Of a DNA stretch of 64,000 nt, positions 43,153-51,103 are shown in pieces (positions within the stretch are counted from its first letter, which is position 1; each line of letters opens with the position of its first letter). The notes beneath the pieces were generated by a model. The model did no database searches. It saw only the letters and a list, made by a program, of their open reading frames with translations, and was not told the origin of the DNA. A program made the position numbers and the translations under genes. The DNA comes from an uncultured Bacilli bacterium (GTDB lineage Bacteria; Bacillota_I; Bacilli_A; RF39; UBA660), in NCBI GenBank assembly GCA_934086815.1, contig CAKOIM010000001.1, positions 1-64,000 of the forward strand. Reading direction: 5' to 3'.

Positions 43153-45039
43153 ATGAAAAAGATTTTAACAATAATAATTACTTTTTTTGTTGTTCCTTTT
43201 GTAGCCTTAGCCGCGGATTATGATGTTGATCATTTTTATATTGATGCTACAATAAAAAATAATGGTGATATGGATGTTTCTGAGTTAATTGTTTTAAATG
43301 GAACATTCAATGGTTATGAAAGAGATATATTATATAAATCAGCATATGAAGATTATAATGCTTCACAAATTACTAATTTAAGAGTTTATGGAAGTTATGT
43401 TGATGATGTATCTATAAATAGTTTTAATGATAATTACGAAGAATTTAATGAAGTAGAATATGCAAATAATGGTGAGAAAAATAAATATATAGTAAGTTCT
43501 TTAGATAATGGAATAAGAATTAGAATGTATTATAATACAAATAATAAAAGTACAGCCTTTTTAATAAAGTATACATTAAAAAATGTAGGTATAATGCATG
43601 AGGATGTTGCAGAATTTTATTGGAATTTCTTTGGTATGGACTTTGAAGATAATATTAATGATATAAAGATTAAAGTTAATTATCCGAGTAATTTAAATAA
43701 AGAAGATTTTAATTGGTGGTTTCATGGTGATCTTTCTGGTAATTCAGAAATTTATGAAGAAAATGATGGGGTTATTCATGTTTTGGCAACATTAAATTTT
43801 TTAAAGAAGAACACTCCGATTGATTTTAGAACGCTTATTCCTAAGAATGTTTTTAGTAATATTAATTTCATGAAATATGATAATGAATATGTAAAAGAAG
43901 ATATTATAAAAAAAGAAGATGAAATAGTAAGAAAAGATAATGAGTTAAGAAGAAAAAATAAAATTGTATTTAAAACTTTTCAAGGAATGTGCGTAGCATT
44001 TTATGTAATTTTAATTATTACGTGGGTATATGTTTATAAAAAATACGATAAAGAAAGAAAACCAAAATTTATTCATAAATACAATAGAGAATTTATTGAT
44101 GACTACAATGTCGAAGTAATAGATTATTTGTTTAATAATGATATTACTCCGAATGCTTTAAGTGCTTCAATAATGAATTTAATTTATAAAAAGAATATAA
44201 GTATTGATAAGACTAATTATGATAAAGAGGGGTATAGATTTATATTAAATAATCGTGATAATTTGAATGATACGGAAAATTATTTAGTAGATTTTTTGTT
44301 TAACACAGTGGGTAAAAATAGTGAAAACTATTCAAGTCAATTAACATTTACAACGAAAGATTTAAAATCTTATGCAAAATCTACGAAAACTTGTAATAGT
44401 TTTATGTCTAGCTATACTAACTGGAAAAATAAAGTTATTGAAGATGGTAAAAGGGAAGGTTTTTATGATAATTTAAATGATAGATATAAATATGGTATAT
44501 TTATTTTAATACTTGCATTTTTGATTTATTTTGTTGGAGTAGCTATTTATCATGTTAGCTTTTTACTTATACATACTATTATTTTTGCATCCATTGCATT
44601 TATTATATATATTGGGTGTATTAAAAGAAAAAGTGAAAAGGGAATAGAGGATTATGCAAAATGGAAAGCTTTCAAAAACTTTTTAAATGATTTTGCTTCA
44701 TTTGAAACTAAAGAATTGCCGGAAGTTGTGTTATGGGAAAGGTATTTAGTGTATGCGACTATATTTGGCTTAGCTAAAAAACTCGAAAAAGAAATGAATG
44801 TTAGAATAAAAGAAATAATGATTGATGATACATATTATGGAGATACTTACTTTTTTGTTAATAATATGAATTTAACTAGTGATATTAATGCTTCAATATC
44901 TATGGCTTATCGTGAAGCTCAAGAAACTATTACTCGTGAAAGTCTTTCATCATCTGATGGAACATTTGGAGGAAGCGGGGGAGGATTTTCTTCTGGCGGA
45001 GGTTTTGGTGGCGGAGGCGGTGGTGGCCGAGGCTTTTAA
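43153..45039 (+). CDS. DUF2207 membrane protein
   Basis: 628 residues. A signal peptide (about 1-18) starts a beta-rich extracytoplasmic domain (DYDVDHFYIDATIKNNGDMDVSE). There are membrane helices near 275-295 and 452-490. The C-terminal tail, GGSGGGFSSGGGFGGGGGGG, is typical of DUF2207 partners of LemA. ATG 43153 with GAGAGGAT. The last 60 codons are GC-rich because of Gly. Confidence 0.85.
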   Translation: MKKILTIIITFFVVPFVALAADYDVDHFYIDATIKNNGDMDVSELIVLNGTFNGYERDILYKSAYEDYNASQITNLRVYGSYVDDVSINSFNDNYEEFNEVEYANNGEKNKYIVSSLDNGIRIRMYYNTNNKSTAFLIKYTLKNVGIMHEDVAEFYWNFFGMDFEDNINDIKIKVNYPSNLNKEDFNWWFHGDLSGNSEIYEENDGVIHVLATLNFLKKNTPIDFRTLIPKNVFSNINFMKYDNEYVKEDIIKKEDEIVRKDNELRRKNKIVFKTFQGMCVAFYVILIITWVYVYKKYDKERKPKFIHKYNREFIDDYNVEVIDYLFNNDITPNALSASIMNLIYKKNISIDKTNYDKEGYRFILNNRDNLNDTENYLVDFLFNTVGKNSENYSSQLTFTTKDLKSYAKSTKTCNSFMSSYTNWKNKVIEDGKREGFYDNLNDRYKYGIFILILAFLIYFVGVAIYHVSFLLIHTIIFASIAFIIYIGCIKRKSEKGIEDYAKWKAFKNFLNDFASFETKELPEVVLWERYLVYATIFGLAKKLEKEMNVRIKEIMIDDTYYGDTYFFVNNMNLTSDINASISMAYREAQETITRESLSSSDGTFGGSGGGFSSGGGFGGGGGGGRGF

Positions 45040-45045
45040 AACTTT

Positions 45046-45082
45046 AAGCTTTGATTTTCTATAAAGAAAATTAAGGCTTTTT
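45046..45082 (+). terminator. Terminator of the lemA-DUF2207 unit
   Basis: A 14-base stem with two G-U pairs (45046-45059 with 45066-45079), T5 after it. Confidence 0.75.
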
Positions 45083-45120
45083 ATATAGGTGTAACTTATA
45101 ATAAATGATACGAAAAGTAC

Positions 45121-45149
45121 TTGACAAGCATAGTAGAATATCTTATCAT
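45121..45149 (+). promoter_or_regulatory. Promoter of variable surface gene C
   Basis: TTGACA, 17 bases, TATCAT. Confidence 0.65.
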
Positions 45150-45160
45150 TTTTATAGTAG

Positions 45161-45249
45161 AGGCTTCGGGATAAGAGGCTTCGGGATAAGAGGCTTCGGG
45201 ATAAGAGGCTTCGGGATAAGAGGCTTCGGGATAAGAGGCTTCGGAAAGG
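45161..45249 (+). repeat. 15-base tandem repeat (VNTR) in the leader of surface gene C
   Basis: Five identical units AGGCTTCGGGATAAG at 45161-45235 and a partial sixth. They lie between the promoter and the start codon. A 76-codon frame runs through it (GFGIR repeats) but its start overlaps the -35 region, so I treat it as non-coding. Confidence 0.9.
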
Positions 45250-45264
45250 GAAAGTCTTTTTGTT

Positions 45265-46482
45265 ATGAGAAAATTTATTGTGATAGTAGTTGTGGCTTTG
45301 GTAGTGTTATCCGGGTCAGGATTTTATGTTTATAAGATAAATGGTATGAGTACAACATATGAAAATAAAGAAATTAAAAATAATAGTAATATGTTAAGTA
45401 TGATGTTAGAAACTGAAGCTGGATCAGGAAAATATCAAGAAACTACGACAAGTTCATGGCCAACGGAAGGATATACATTTAATGAAAACTTATCTAAATG
45501 TGAAAAAGGGAGTAGTTTAAGTTGGGATAGTACTAAGAATACTGTAGTCATGATGGGAAATAATTCTGATAAGTGTTATGTTTATTTTGATTTAATACCG
45601 CCAGTATATTTAGCTGATCATATTAAAAGTTTATATACATCTCAAGGTGCGAATAATTTGTATTTACATGATAATAGTCTAACAAATGGAGCTAAAGATA
45701 ACTCATATCGTTATGCAGGTCCAAGTGACACCACAAATAACTTTGTATGTTTTGGATATGACTCAACTGATGGAACATGCCCAACAGATAATTTATATAG
45801 AATCATCGGAGTATTTGATGGTGAAGTAAAACTAATAAAGTATGATTATGCAAAATCAACATTATTAGGAACAGATGGGAATTATTATGGTGCTTATTCT
45901 TATAGCGGAACAAATAAAGGCCAAAATTCCAAAACAGAAATAGGTGTATATTATTGGAATAAAAATACAAGTAATAATACGTGGAGTGAAAGTCAATTAA
46001 ATACAGTAAATTTAAATACAAATTATTTAAAAAATATTGGCGATGAATGGTCAAAAAAAATATCAGACCATACATGGAAAGTTGGGGGAAATACTTGGAG
46101 TAATATAGCTAAACAAACAGCTCCAACAGCATATCAAAATGAAATAAATAGTCCAGCAACAAATAAAACGGTAAATGCAAAAGTAGGATTAATGTATGTA
46201 AGTGACTATGGATATGCAGCATCATCTAGTTCTTGGTCTACAACGCTTCAAAATTACAAGAATGTTATAGCAAATAATTGGATGTATATGGGTCTTTATG
46301 ATTGGACATTGGCGCCTTCGACGGACGTTTCGGACCGTGCTTTCTGTGTGCACTTTGGCGGTATTGTCGGCTACTACATTGTCAACTCTAGCAGTGCGGT
46401 GCGCCCAGTCCTTTATCTGAAGTCAACAATAGGCTATGGCGGTGGAAGCGGCACGGCCGCGAAACCGATTTTGGTGAAATAG
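45265..46482 (+). CDS. Surface protein with DUF6273-like domain and variable core (copy C)
   Basis: 405 residues: N-terminal anchor (about 3-22), the Cys-pair domain shared with copy A (SKCE...SDKCYVYF), then the shared large domain. It ends WTLAPSTD, a variable core, SAVRPVLYL, GGSGTAAKPIL. The ribosome site is weak (AAAGGGAAAG, some distance upstream). From about 46300 base use turns GC-rich and stays so through the stop and into the following non-coding island. Probably wall- or membrane-attached. Confidence 0.75.
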   Translation: MRKFIVIVVVALVVLSGSGFYVYKINGMSTTYENKEIKNNSNMLSMMLETEAGSGKYQETTTSSWPTEGYTFNENLSKCEKGSSLSWDSTKNTVVMMGNNSDKCYVYFDLIPPVYLADHIKSLYTSQGANNLYLHDNSLTNGAKDNSYRYAGPSDTTNNFVCFGYDSTDGTCPTDNLYRIIGVFDGEVKLIKYDYAKSTLLGTDGNYYGAYSYSGTNKGQNSKTEIGVYYWNKNTSNNTWSESQLNTVNLNTNYLKNIGDEWSKKISDHTWKVGGNTWSNIAKQTAPTAYQNEINSPATNKTVNAKVGLMYVSDYGYAASSSSWSTTLQNYKNVIANNWMYMGLYDWTLAPSTDVSDRAFCVHFGGIVGYYIVNSSSAVRPVLYLKSTIGYGGGSGTAAKPILVK

Positions 46483-46735
46483 TGACGGAGTAAGGCGAAA
46501 TCTTCGCACCCTTGATGGGACATGGTGAGCCACGAAAAAAATAAGCGAAGCGAAAAAGATTTAGAGGTTCGAAAAACTATTGCTTTATCTGGAGCAGGCT
46601 GTAAGCGTGTGCCAGTGGCATTTTTGAAAAAATATAGAACGCGGTGAAAAGAAGCAAGACACTAAAAGCGCGCTATGTATATGAAGCCCTGTATGGGCAG
46701 GGCTTCCAAAATTAGGCGAAGCCTAATTTTGTTGA
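46483..46735 (+). other. GC-rich non-coding island with strong hairpins
   Basis: No reading frame of note. Two perfect hairpins close it: GAAGCCCTG/CAGGGCTTC with six-base loop (46683-46706), and AAAATTAGGC/GCCTAATTTT with loop GAA (46708-46730). A smaller GCGAA/TTCGC stem is at 46495-46507. It may be a structured RNA or a piece that came with the variable core. Confidence 0.65.
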
Positions 46736-46766
46736 TAAAAATAAAATATGCTATAAATGTTATTAT

Positions 46767-46823
46767 AAAAACTGATAGAAATGTCAATGTTAAAAGGTGA
46801 TAATTTTCTGTCAGTTTTTTGTA
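46767..46823 (+). terminator. Terminator beyond the GC-rich island
   Basis: 15-base arms (46767-46781 with 46805-46819; one G-U) and T run; it would end a transcript through the island. Confidence 0.75.
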
Positions 46824-46861
46824 TTTTTGATATACTTATATTATCTCAGTGAATAAGTAAA

Positions 46862-46889
46862 TAAAAAAAGAATTATATTTCTATAATTC
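46862..46889 (-). terminator. Terminator of the 46914 gene
   Basis: GAATTATA, TTTC, TATAATTC with the A run at 46862-46869 giving U on the minus strand. Confidence 0.75.
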
Positions 46890-46913
46890 AAATTATATAA
46901 ATTTTATTAATTT

Positions 46914-47453
46914 TTATCTTTTTCGCGTTAACTTTAAAACTTCTTGGTTATCCATTTCTACTTCAATATCTTGTTTGCTAGCTTGTGGATATTCATATAA
47001 TAATTGTTCATAGATATTTAAAGCATCTGAGTATAGTTGTAATCTTTCGGTATCTTTATTTTCTATTAATTGGTCGGTGTTTTCTTTAATAACTTCTTGA
47101 TTATCTAAAAGTGTAGAAGCAAGTGGTTGTAATTCTTCTTCCTTTTTTATTATTTCTCTTTGAAGTAATAAGTTTTTTTGTTCATTATCTTTTTTAATTG
47201 ATTTAATGTTCTTTTGATACTTATTTATGTTAAATATTGCCTTTTTTAATTCATTTGCACTAAATAACATAATGGTCATTATAAAAACTCCTTCAATTGT
47301 TGTAATTATTGGTAAAAGATGAGCTATTACTGGTAATGCTACTAATACAGCACTATTATTAATTGCATTTATTTTAGATTTTTTAATTCTTTCTTCTATT
47401 TCTTTTACATCTTTTTCTATTTCTTTTGAATATTTTTTTGTATTTCTTTTCAT
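46914..47453 (-). CDS. Hypothetical coiled-coil membrane protein
   Basis: 179 residues. It has a charged N terminus, two closely spaced membrane helices (about 30-70), and a long coiled coil (about 75-145). I do not recognise a family. A promoter lies on the minus strand at 47486-47514 (TAGACA, 17 bases, TAGAAT). Divergent from clpB. Confidence 0.6.
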   Translation of the reverse strand: MKRNTKKYSKEIEKDVKEIEERIKKSKINAINNSAVLVALPVIAHLLPIITTIEGVFIMTIMLFSANELKKAIFNINKYQKNIKSIKKDNEQKNLLLQREIIKKEEELQPLASTLLDNQEVIKENTDQLIENKDTERLQLYSDALNIYEQLLYEYPQASKQDIEVEMDNQEVLKLTRKR

Positions 47454-47532
47454 TTTTTAAAACCCCTTTTCTTATTGCAGAATATATTCTAATACAAAAA
47501 AATGATTTTGTCTAGGGGTAAATTTAATATTT

Positions 47533-47559
47533 TTAGCACTTTTGATTGACAAGTGCTAA
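47533..47559. promoter_or_regulatory. CIRCE element (HrcA operator)
   Basis: TTAGCACTT-N9-AAGTGCTAA, a perfect inverted repeat, one base per arm away from the classic TTAGCACTC. It overlaps the clpB -35. Confidence 0.9.
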
Positions 47560-47574
47560 AAATAGGTTTATAAT
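47546..47574 (+). promoter_or_regulatory. Promoter of clpB
   Basis: TTGACA, 17 bases, TATAAT, with the -35 inside CIRCE; HrcA binding should block it. Confidence 0.85.
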
Positions 47575-47603
47575 GATATTGGAAATTGAAAGGGTGAAGA
47601 AAA

Positions 47604-49709
47604 ATGAATAATGAATTTGAAGAAATTAAAGATGTTTTAAATAAATTTGGTCGAGACATTACAAAAAATGTGCGTGATAATAAAGTTGATCCAATAATTG
47701 GTAGAGATGAAGAAATAAGAAACGTAATTAGAATTTTATCTCGTAAAAGTAAAAATAATCCCGTACTAATTGGTGATCCGGGCGTAGGTAAAACCGCTAT
47801 TGTCGAAGGCCTTGCTCAAAGAATAATAAAGGGTGATGTTCCAAGCTCTTTAAAAAATAAAACTATTTGGGAGCTTGATTTAGGTTCTTTAGTAGCTGGG
47901 GCTAAATATCGTGGAGAATTTGAAGAAAGATTAAAAGCTGTTTTAAAAGAAATTAAAAATTCTAACGGTGAAATCATTATGTTTATAGATGAAATTCATA
48001 TGATTGTAGGTGCCGGTGGTGATGGAGCTATGGATGTATCTAATATGTTAAAACCTATGCTTGCACGTGGAGAAATAAAAGTTATCGGAGCTACGACATT
48101 AAATGAATATCGTAAATATATTGAAAAAGATGGTGCCTTAGAAAGAAGATTTCAAAAAGTAATAGTTAGTGAACCTAATGTAGAAGATACAATAACAATA
48201 CTAAGGGGATTAAAAGAAAGATTTGAAATATATCATGGAGTAAGTATTAAAGATAGTGCTTTAGTATCCGCGGCATTATTATCTGATCGTTATATTACGG
48301 ATAGATATTTACCAGATAAAGCTATTGATTTAATAGATGAAGCTTGTGCTACTATAAAGATGCAATTAGATTCTGTGCCTGTTAATATTGATACATTAAT
48401 GCGAAAAATTATGAGTTTAGAAATTGAACAAAGAGCATTAAAAAAAGAAAAAGATGATATTTCTTGCAAGAGAAAGGAAGAAATAGAAAAGGAATTAATT
48501 ACATTAAAAGAAGAAGAAAGTAAATTAAAAGATGCTTGGGAAAAAGAAAAAGCTATTAAAAATGATATTAAAAATAAAAAGGAAGAATTAGATAAAGCTC
48601 GTTTTGATTTAAGTGTAGCTGAAAATAATTATGATTTAGAATTAAGTGCTAGACTAAGACATGGCGTTATACCTAGTTTAGAACAAGAACTTAAAAGAAT
48701 GCAAGAAAATAATAATTCCAATATATTATCTGATGTGGTCGATGAAGAAAGTATTGCTGAAATTATATCTAAATGGACAAAGATACCGACTTCTAAATTA
48801 ATAAGTAGTGAAAAAGATAAATTATTACATTTATTTGATCGTTTAAAACAAAGAGTTATAGGACAAGATGATGCCCTAAAATTAGTAAGTGATGCTGTTA
48901 TTAGAGCTAGAAGTGGAATTAAAGATCCAACTAAGCCTATTGGTTCATTTATATTTTTAGGACCTACTGGGGTAGGTAAAACAGAAGTTGCAAAAAGCCT
49001 TGCTTATGAATTGTTTGATGATGAAAAACATATGGTTAGAATAGATTGTTCAGAATATATGGAAAGTTTTAATGTTTCTAGATTAATTGGAGCTCCGCCA
49101 GGATATGTTGGTTATGATGAAGGTGGTGTACTAACCGAAGCTATAAGAAGAAATCCATATAGTATAGTTTTATTTGATGAAATAGAAAAAGCTCATAAAG
49201 ATGTATTTAATATATTATTGCAAATACTAGATGATGGAAGACTTACTGATAGTCAAGGAAGAACTGTAGACTTTAAAAATACAATTATAATTATGACAAG
49301 TAATTTAGGTAGTGAATATATATTAAATAACGAAGAAAATGCTAAAGAATTAATTAATAATGAACTTAAAAATACATTTAGACCAGAATTATTAAATAGA
49401 ATAGATGAAATAATAATTTTTAATGCATTAAAGAAAGATATAGTTGGGGATATTACTGATAAAATAATTGCAGATTTAAATAATAGACTTAAAAATAGTT
49501 ATTTGCATGTTGAACTTACACAAGAAGCTAAAGATAAGATTGTAGATGAAGCTTACGATGAAAGATATGGGGCTAGACCAATAAAAAGATATATTACTAA
49601 GAATATTGAAAATTTAATTGCTCATACATTAATTGAGAAAAATATTGAAGCTTCAAAAACTATAAAAATTGTTGTCAAAGATAATCAATTTGCTTTAGAA
49701 ATATTATAA
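47604..49709 (+). CDS. clpB: ClpB disaggregase without N-terminal domain
   Basis: 701 residues against about 860 for full ClpB. NBD1 has GDPGVGKTAIVEG and IDEIHMIVGAG. The M domain (about 270-375) has the coiled-coil ALKKEKD...LEEELI..W...KARFDL.VAENNYDLELSARLRHGVIP. NBD2 has GPTGVGKTEVAK and LFDEIEKAHKDVF. The N domain that ClpB uses for some substrates is missing, as in Mycoplasma. The CIRCE site places it in the HrcA heat-shock regulon. AAAGGGTG precedes the ATG. Confidence 0.93.
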   Translation: MNNEFEEIKDVLNKFGRDITKNVRDNKVDPIIGRDEEIRNVIRILSRKSKNNPVLIGDPGVGKTAIVEGLAQRIIKGDVPSSLKNKTIWELDLGSLVAGAKYRGEFEERLKAVLKEIKNSNGEIIMFIDEIHMIVGAGGDGAMDVSNMLKPMLARGEIKVIGATTLNEYRKYIEKDGALERRFQKVIVSEPNVEDTITILRGLKERFEIYHGVSIKDSALVSAALLSDRYITDRYLPDKAIDLIDEACATIKMQLDSVPVNIDTLMRKIMSLEIEQRALKKEKDDISCKRKEEIEKELITLKEEESKLKDAWEKEKAIKNDIKNKKEELDKARFDLSVAENNYDLELSARLRHGVIPSLEQELKRMQENNNSNILSDVVDEESIAEIISKWTKIPTSKLISSEKDKLLHLFDRLKQRVIGQDDALKLVSDAVIRARSGIKDPTKPIGSFIFLGPTGVGKTEVAKSLAYELFDDEKHMVRIDCSEYMESFNVSRLIGAPPGYVGYDEGGVLTEAIRRNPYSIVLFDEIEKAHKDVFNILLQILDDGRLTDSQGRTVDFKNTIIIMTSNLGSEYILNNEENAKELINNELKNTFRPELLNRIDEIIIFNALKKDIVGDITDKIIADLNNRLKNSYLHVELTQEAKDKIVDEAYDERYGARPIKRYITKNIENLIAHTLIEKNIEASKTIKIVVKDNQFALEIL

Positions 49710-49747
49710 AATATGCGTCAACTAAAAAAGGTTGACACATATTTTTT
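49710..49747 (+). terminator. Terminator of clpB
   Basis: 13-base arms with one mismatch (AATATGCGTCAAC / GTTGACACATATT), T6 after. Confidence 0.8.
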
Positions 49748-49760
49748 ATTATGATAATAT
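49732..49760 (+). promoter_or_regulatory. Promoter of rpsP-khpA
   Basis: TTGACA, 17 bases, TAATAT, partly inside the clpB terminator. Confidence 0.7.
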
Positions 49761-49787
49761 ATTATTGTTATTAAGGAGGAAAGAAAT

Positions 49788-50057
49788 ATGGCTGTTAAAT
49801 TAAGACTTAAAAGAATGGGTGCTAAACAAAGACCTTTTTATCGTATTGTAGCTGCGGATTCTAAAAGTCCAAGAGATGGAAAATTTATTGAAACTATTGG
49901 TACATATAATCCAGTAAGTAATCCGGCGGAAGTTAAAATCGATAAAGAATTAGCGTTAAAATGGTTGAATAATGGAGCACAACCAACTGATACAGTAAAA
50001 GCTTTATTTAGAAAAGAAGGAATTACTGCATTATACGCTGAACGTAAAGGAAAATAA
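49788..50057 (+). CDS. rpsP: Ribosomal protein S16
   Basis: 89 residues, VKLRLKRMGAKQRPFYRIVAADSKSPRDGKFIE.IGTYNP. AAGGAGG precedes the ATG; khpA follows after one base. Confidence 0.96.
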   Translation: MAVKLRLKRMGAKQRPFYRIVAADSKSPRDGKFIETIGTYNPVSNPAEVKIDKELALKWLNNGAQPTDTVKALFRKEGITALYAERKGK

Positions 50058-50058
50058 T

Positions 50059-50292
50059 ATGGGTGTAGTAGAATATACTGAATTTTTGATTAAGAAAGTA
50101 GTTAAAAATAGTGATATGGTTAAAGTAGAAGCTATTTCTGATGATTTAATCGAAGTTTTAGTTCCAAATGAAGAAATGAAATATGTAATTGGAAAAAATG
50201 GCGCTAATATTAAAGCTATTAGAACACTTGTTAATGCATTTACATTTATCCATAATCTAGATAAAGTAAATATAAATGTGGAAGCATTTTAA
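50059..50292 (+). CDS. khpA: KH-domain RNA-binding protein KhpA
   Basis: 77 residues, single KH domain with VIGKNGANIKAIRTLV. In Firmicutes it acts with KhpB in RNA control of division and cell size. Normal position after rpsP. Overlaps sigK end by four bases on the other strand. Confidence 0.88.
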   Translation: MGVVEYTEFLIKKVVKNSDMVKVEAISDDLIEVLVPNEEMKYVIGKNGANIKAIRTLVNAFTFIHNLDKVNINVEAF

Positions 50293-50984
50293 TCAATATT
50301 TTTATTTTTAATGAATTCAGTGAGCATTTTAGTTAATGCTCTTTTTTCTATTCTTGAAACATAACTTCTAGAAATATGAAGACTATCAGCTATTTCTTTT
50401 TGAGTCATTGCATTTTTATTGTTTAAACCATATCTTTTTATTATTATTTCCATCTCTCTTTTATTAAGTAAATTTAAATATTTTTTTAATAAAGATATAT
50501 TATTTTTTAATTCTATTTCTTGAAATAAATCAATATTTTTATCTTTAATTACATCAATTAAGTTAATTTCGTTTCCTTCTTTATCATGACCAATAGCATC
50601 GTTTAAACTTATCGTGGGACCATATTTTTTGTTATTTCGAAAATGCATTAGTATTTCGTTTTGTATACATCTTGCCGCATAAGTGGTTATTTTAGTTTTT
50701 TTATTATTTTTATAAGTATCAATTCCTTTAATTAGACCAATTGTACCAATACTAATTAAATCATCGTTGTCATTTTCTTTTGTTTCAAATTTTTTAACTA
50801 TATGGGCAACTAATCTTAAGTTATGTTCAATTAACTTATTGCGGGCATCTTTATTTCCCTTTAGCATTTCTTGGATACACTTATCTTCCTCTTCATTACT
50901 TAAGGGTTCGGGAAAAACATTGTTGGAATAAGAACCAGTAAAAAAAATCATATCTTTAATAATATTTAATAAATTTAAAAACAT
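50289..50984 (-). CDS. sigK: Late mother-cell sporulation sigma factor SigK
   Basis: 231 residues, complete. It starts with a hydrophobic pro-region (MFLNLLNIIKDMIFFTGSYSNN) like pro-sigma-K, which is cut by a membrane protease at late sporulation. Region 2 has ARNKLIEHNLRLVAHIVKKFE and DLISIGTIGLIKGIDTYK; region 4 has REMEIIIKRYGL and TQKEIADSLHISRSYVSRIEKRAL. It resembles Bacillus SigK more than SigE, especially NNVFPEPLSNEEE near the start. No skin-type interruption. GAGGTAATT precedes the ATG. Confidence 0.88.
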   Translation of the reverse strand: MFLNLLNIIKDMIFFTGSYSNNVFPEPLSNEEEDKCIQEMLKGNKDARNKLIEHNLRLVAHIVKKFETKENDNDDLISIGTIGLIKGIDTYKNNKKTKITTYAARCIQNEILMHFRNNKKYGPTISLNDAIGHDKEGNEINLIDVIKDKNIDLFQEIELKNNISLLKKYLNLLNKREMEIIIKRYGLNNKNAMTQKEIADSLHISRSYVSRIEKRALTKMLTEFIKNKNID

Positions 50985-51050
50985 ATAATTACCTCATTAA
51001 AATATATTTAAATTAAAAATAAAATATGTTAATTTAGAGATTTTTTGAAA

Positions 51051-51079
51051 TTGACATCTAACTATTTATATGCTAGAAT
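51051..51079 (+). promoter_or_regulatory. Promoter of the HAD-PlsC gene
   Basis: TTGACA, 17 bases, TAGAAT. Confidence 0.75.
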
Positions 51080-51103
51080 AACAGGCAAAAAAGGACGGTA
51101 TTT

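Noticed and set aside
45105..45335. 76-codon frame with GFGIR repeats
   Set aside because: Its start overlaps the -35 box of gene C, it has no ribosome site, and it overlaps gene C out of frame; better explained as a non-coding VNTR.
46483..46735. Template repeat of a diversity-generating retroelement in the GC-rich island
   Set aside because: I compared it by eye with the three variable cores and found no matching stretch; no reverse transcriptase is in the window.
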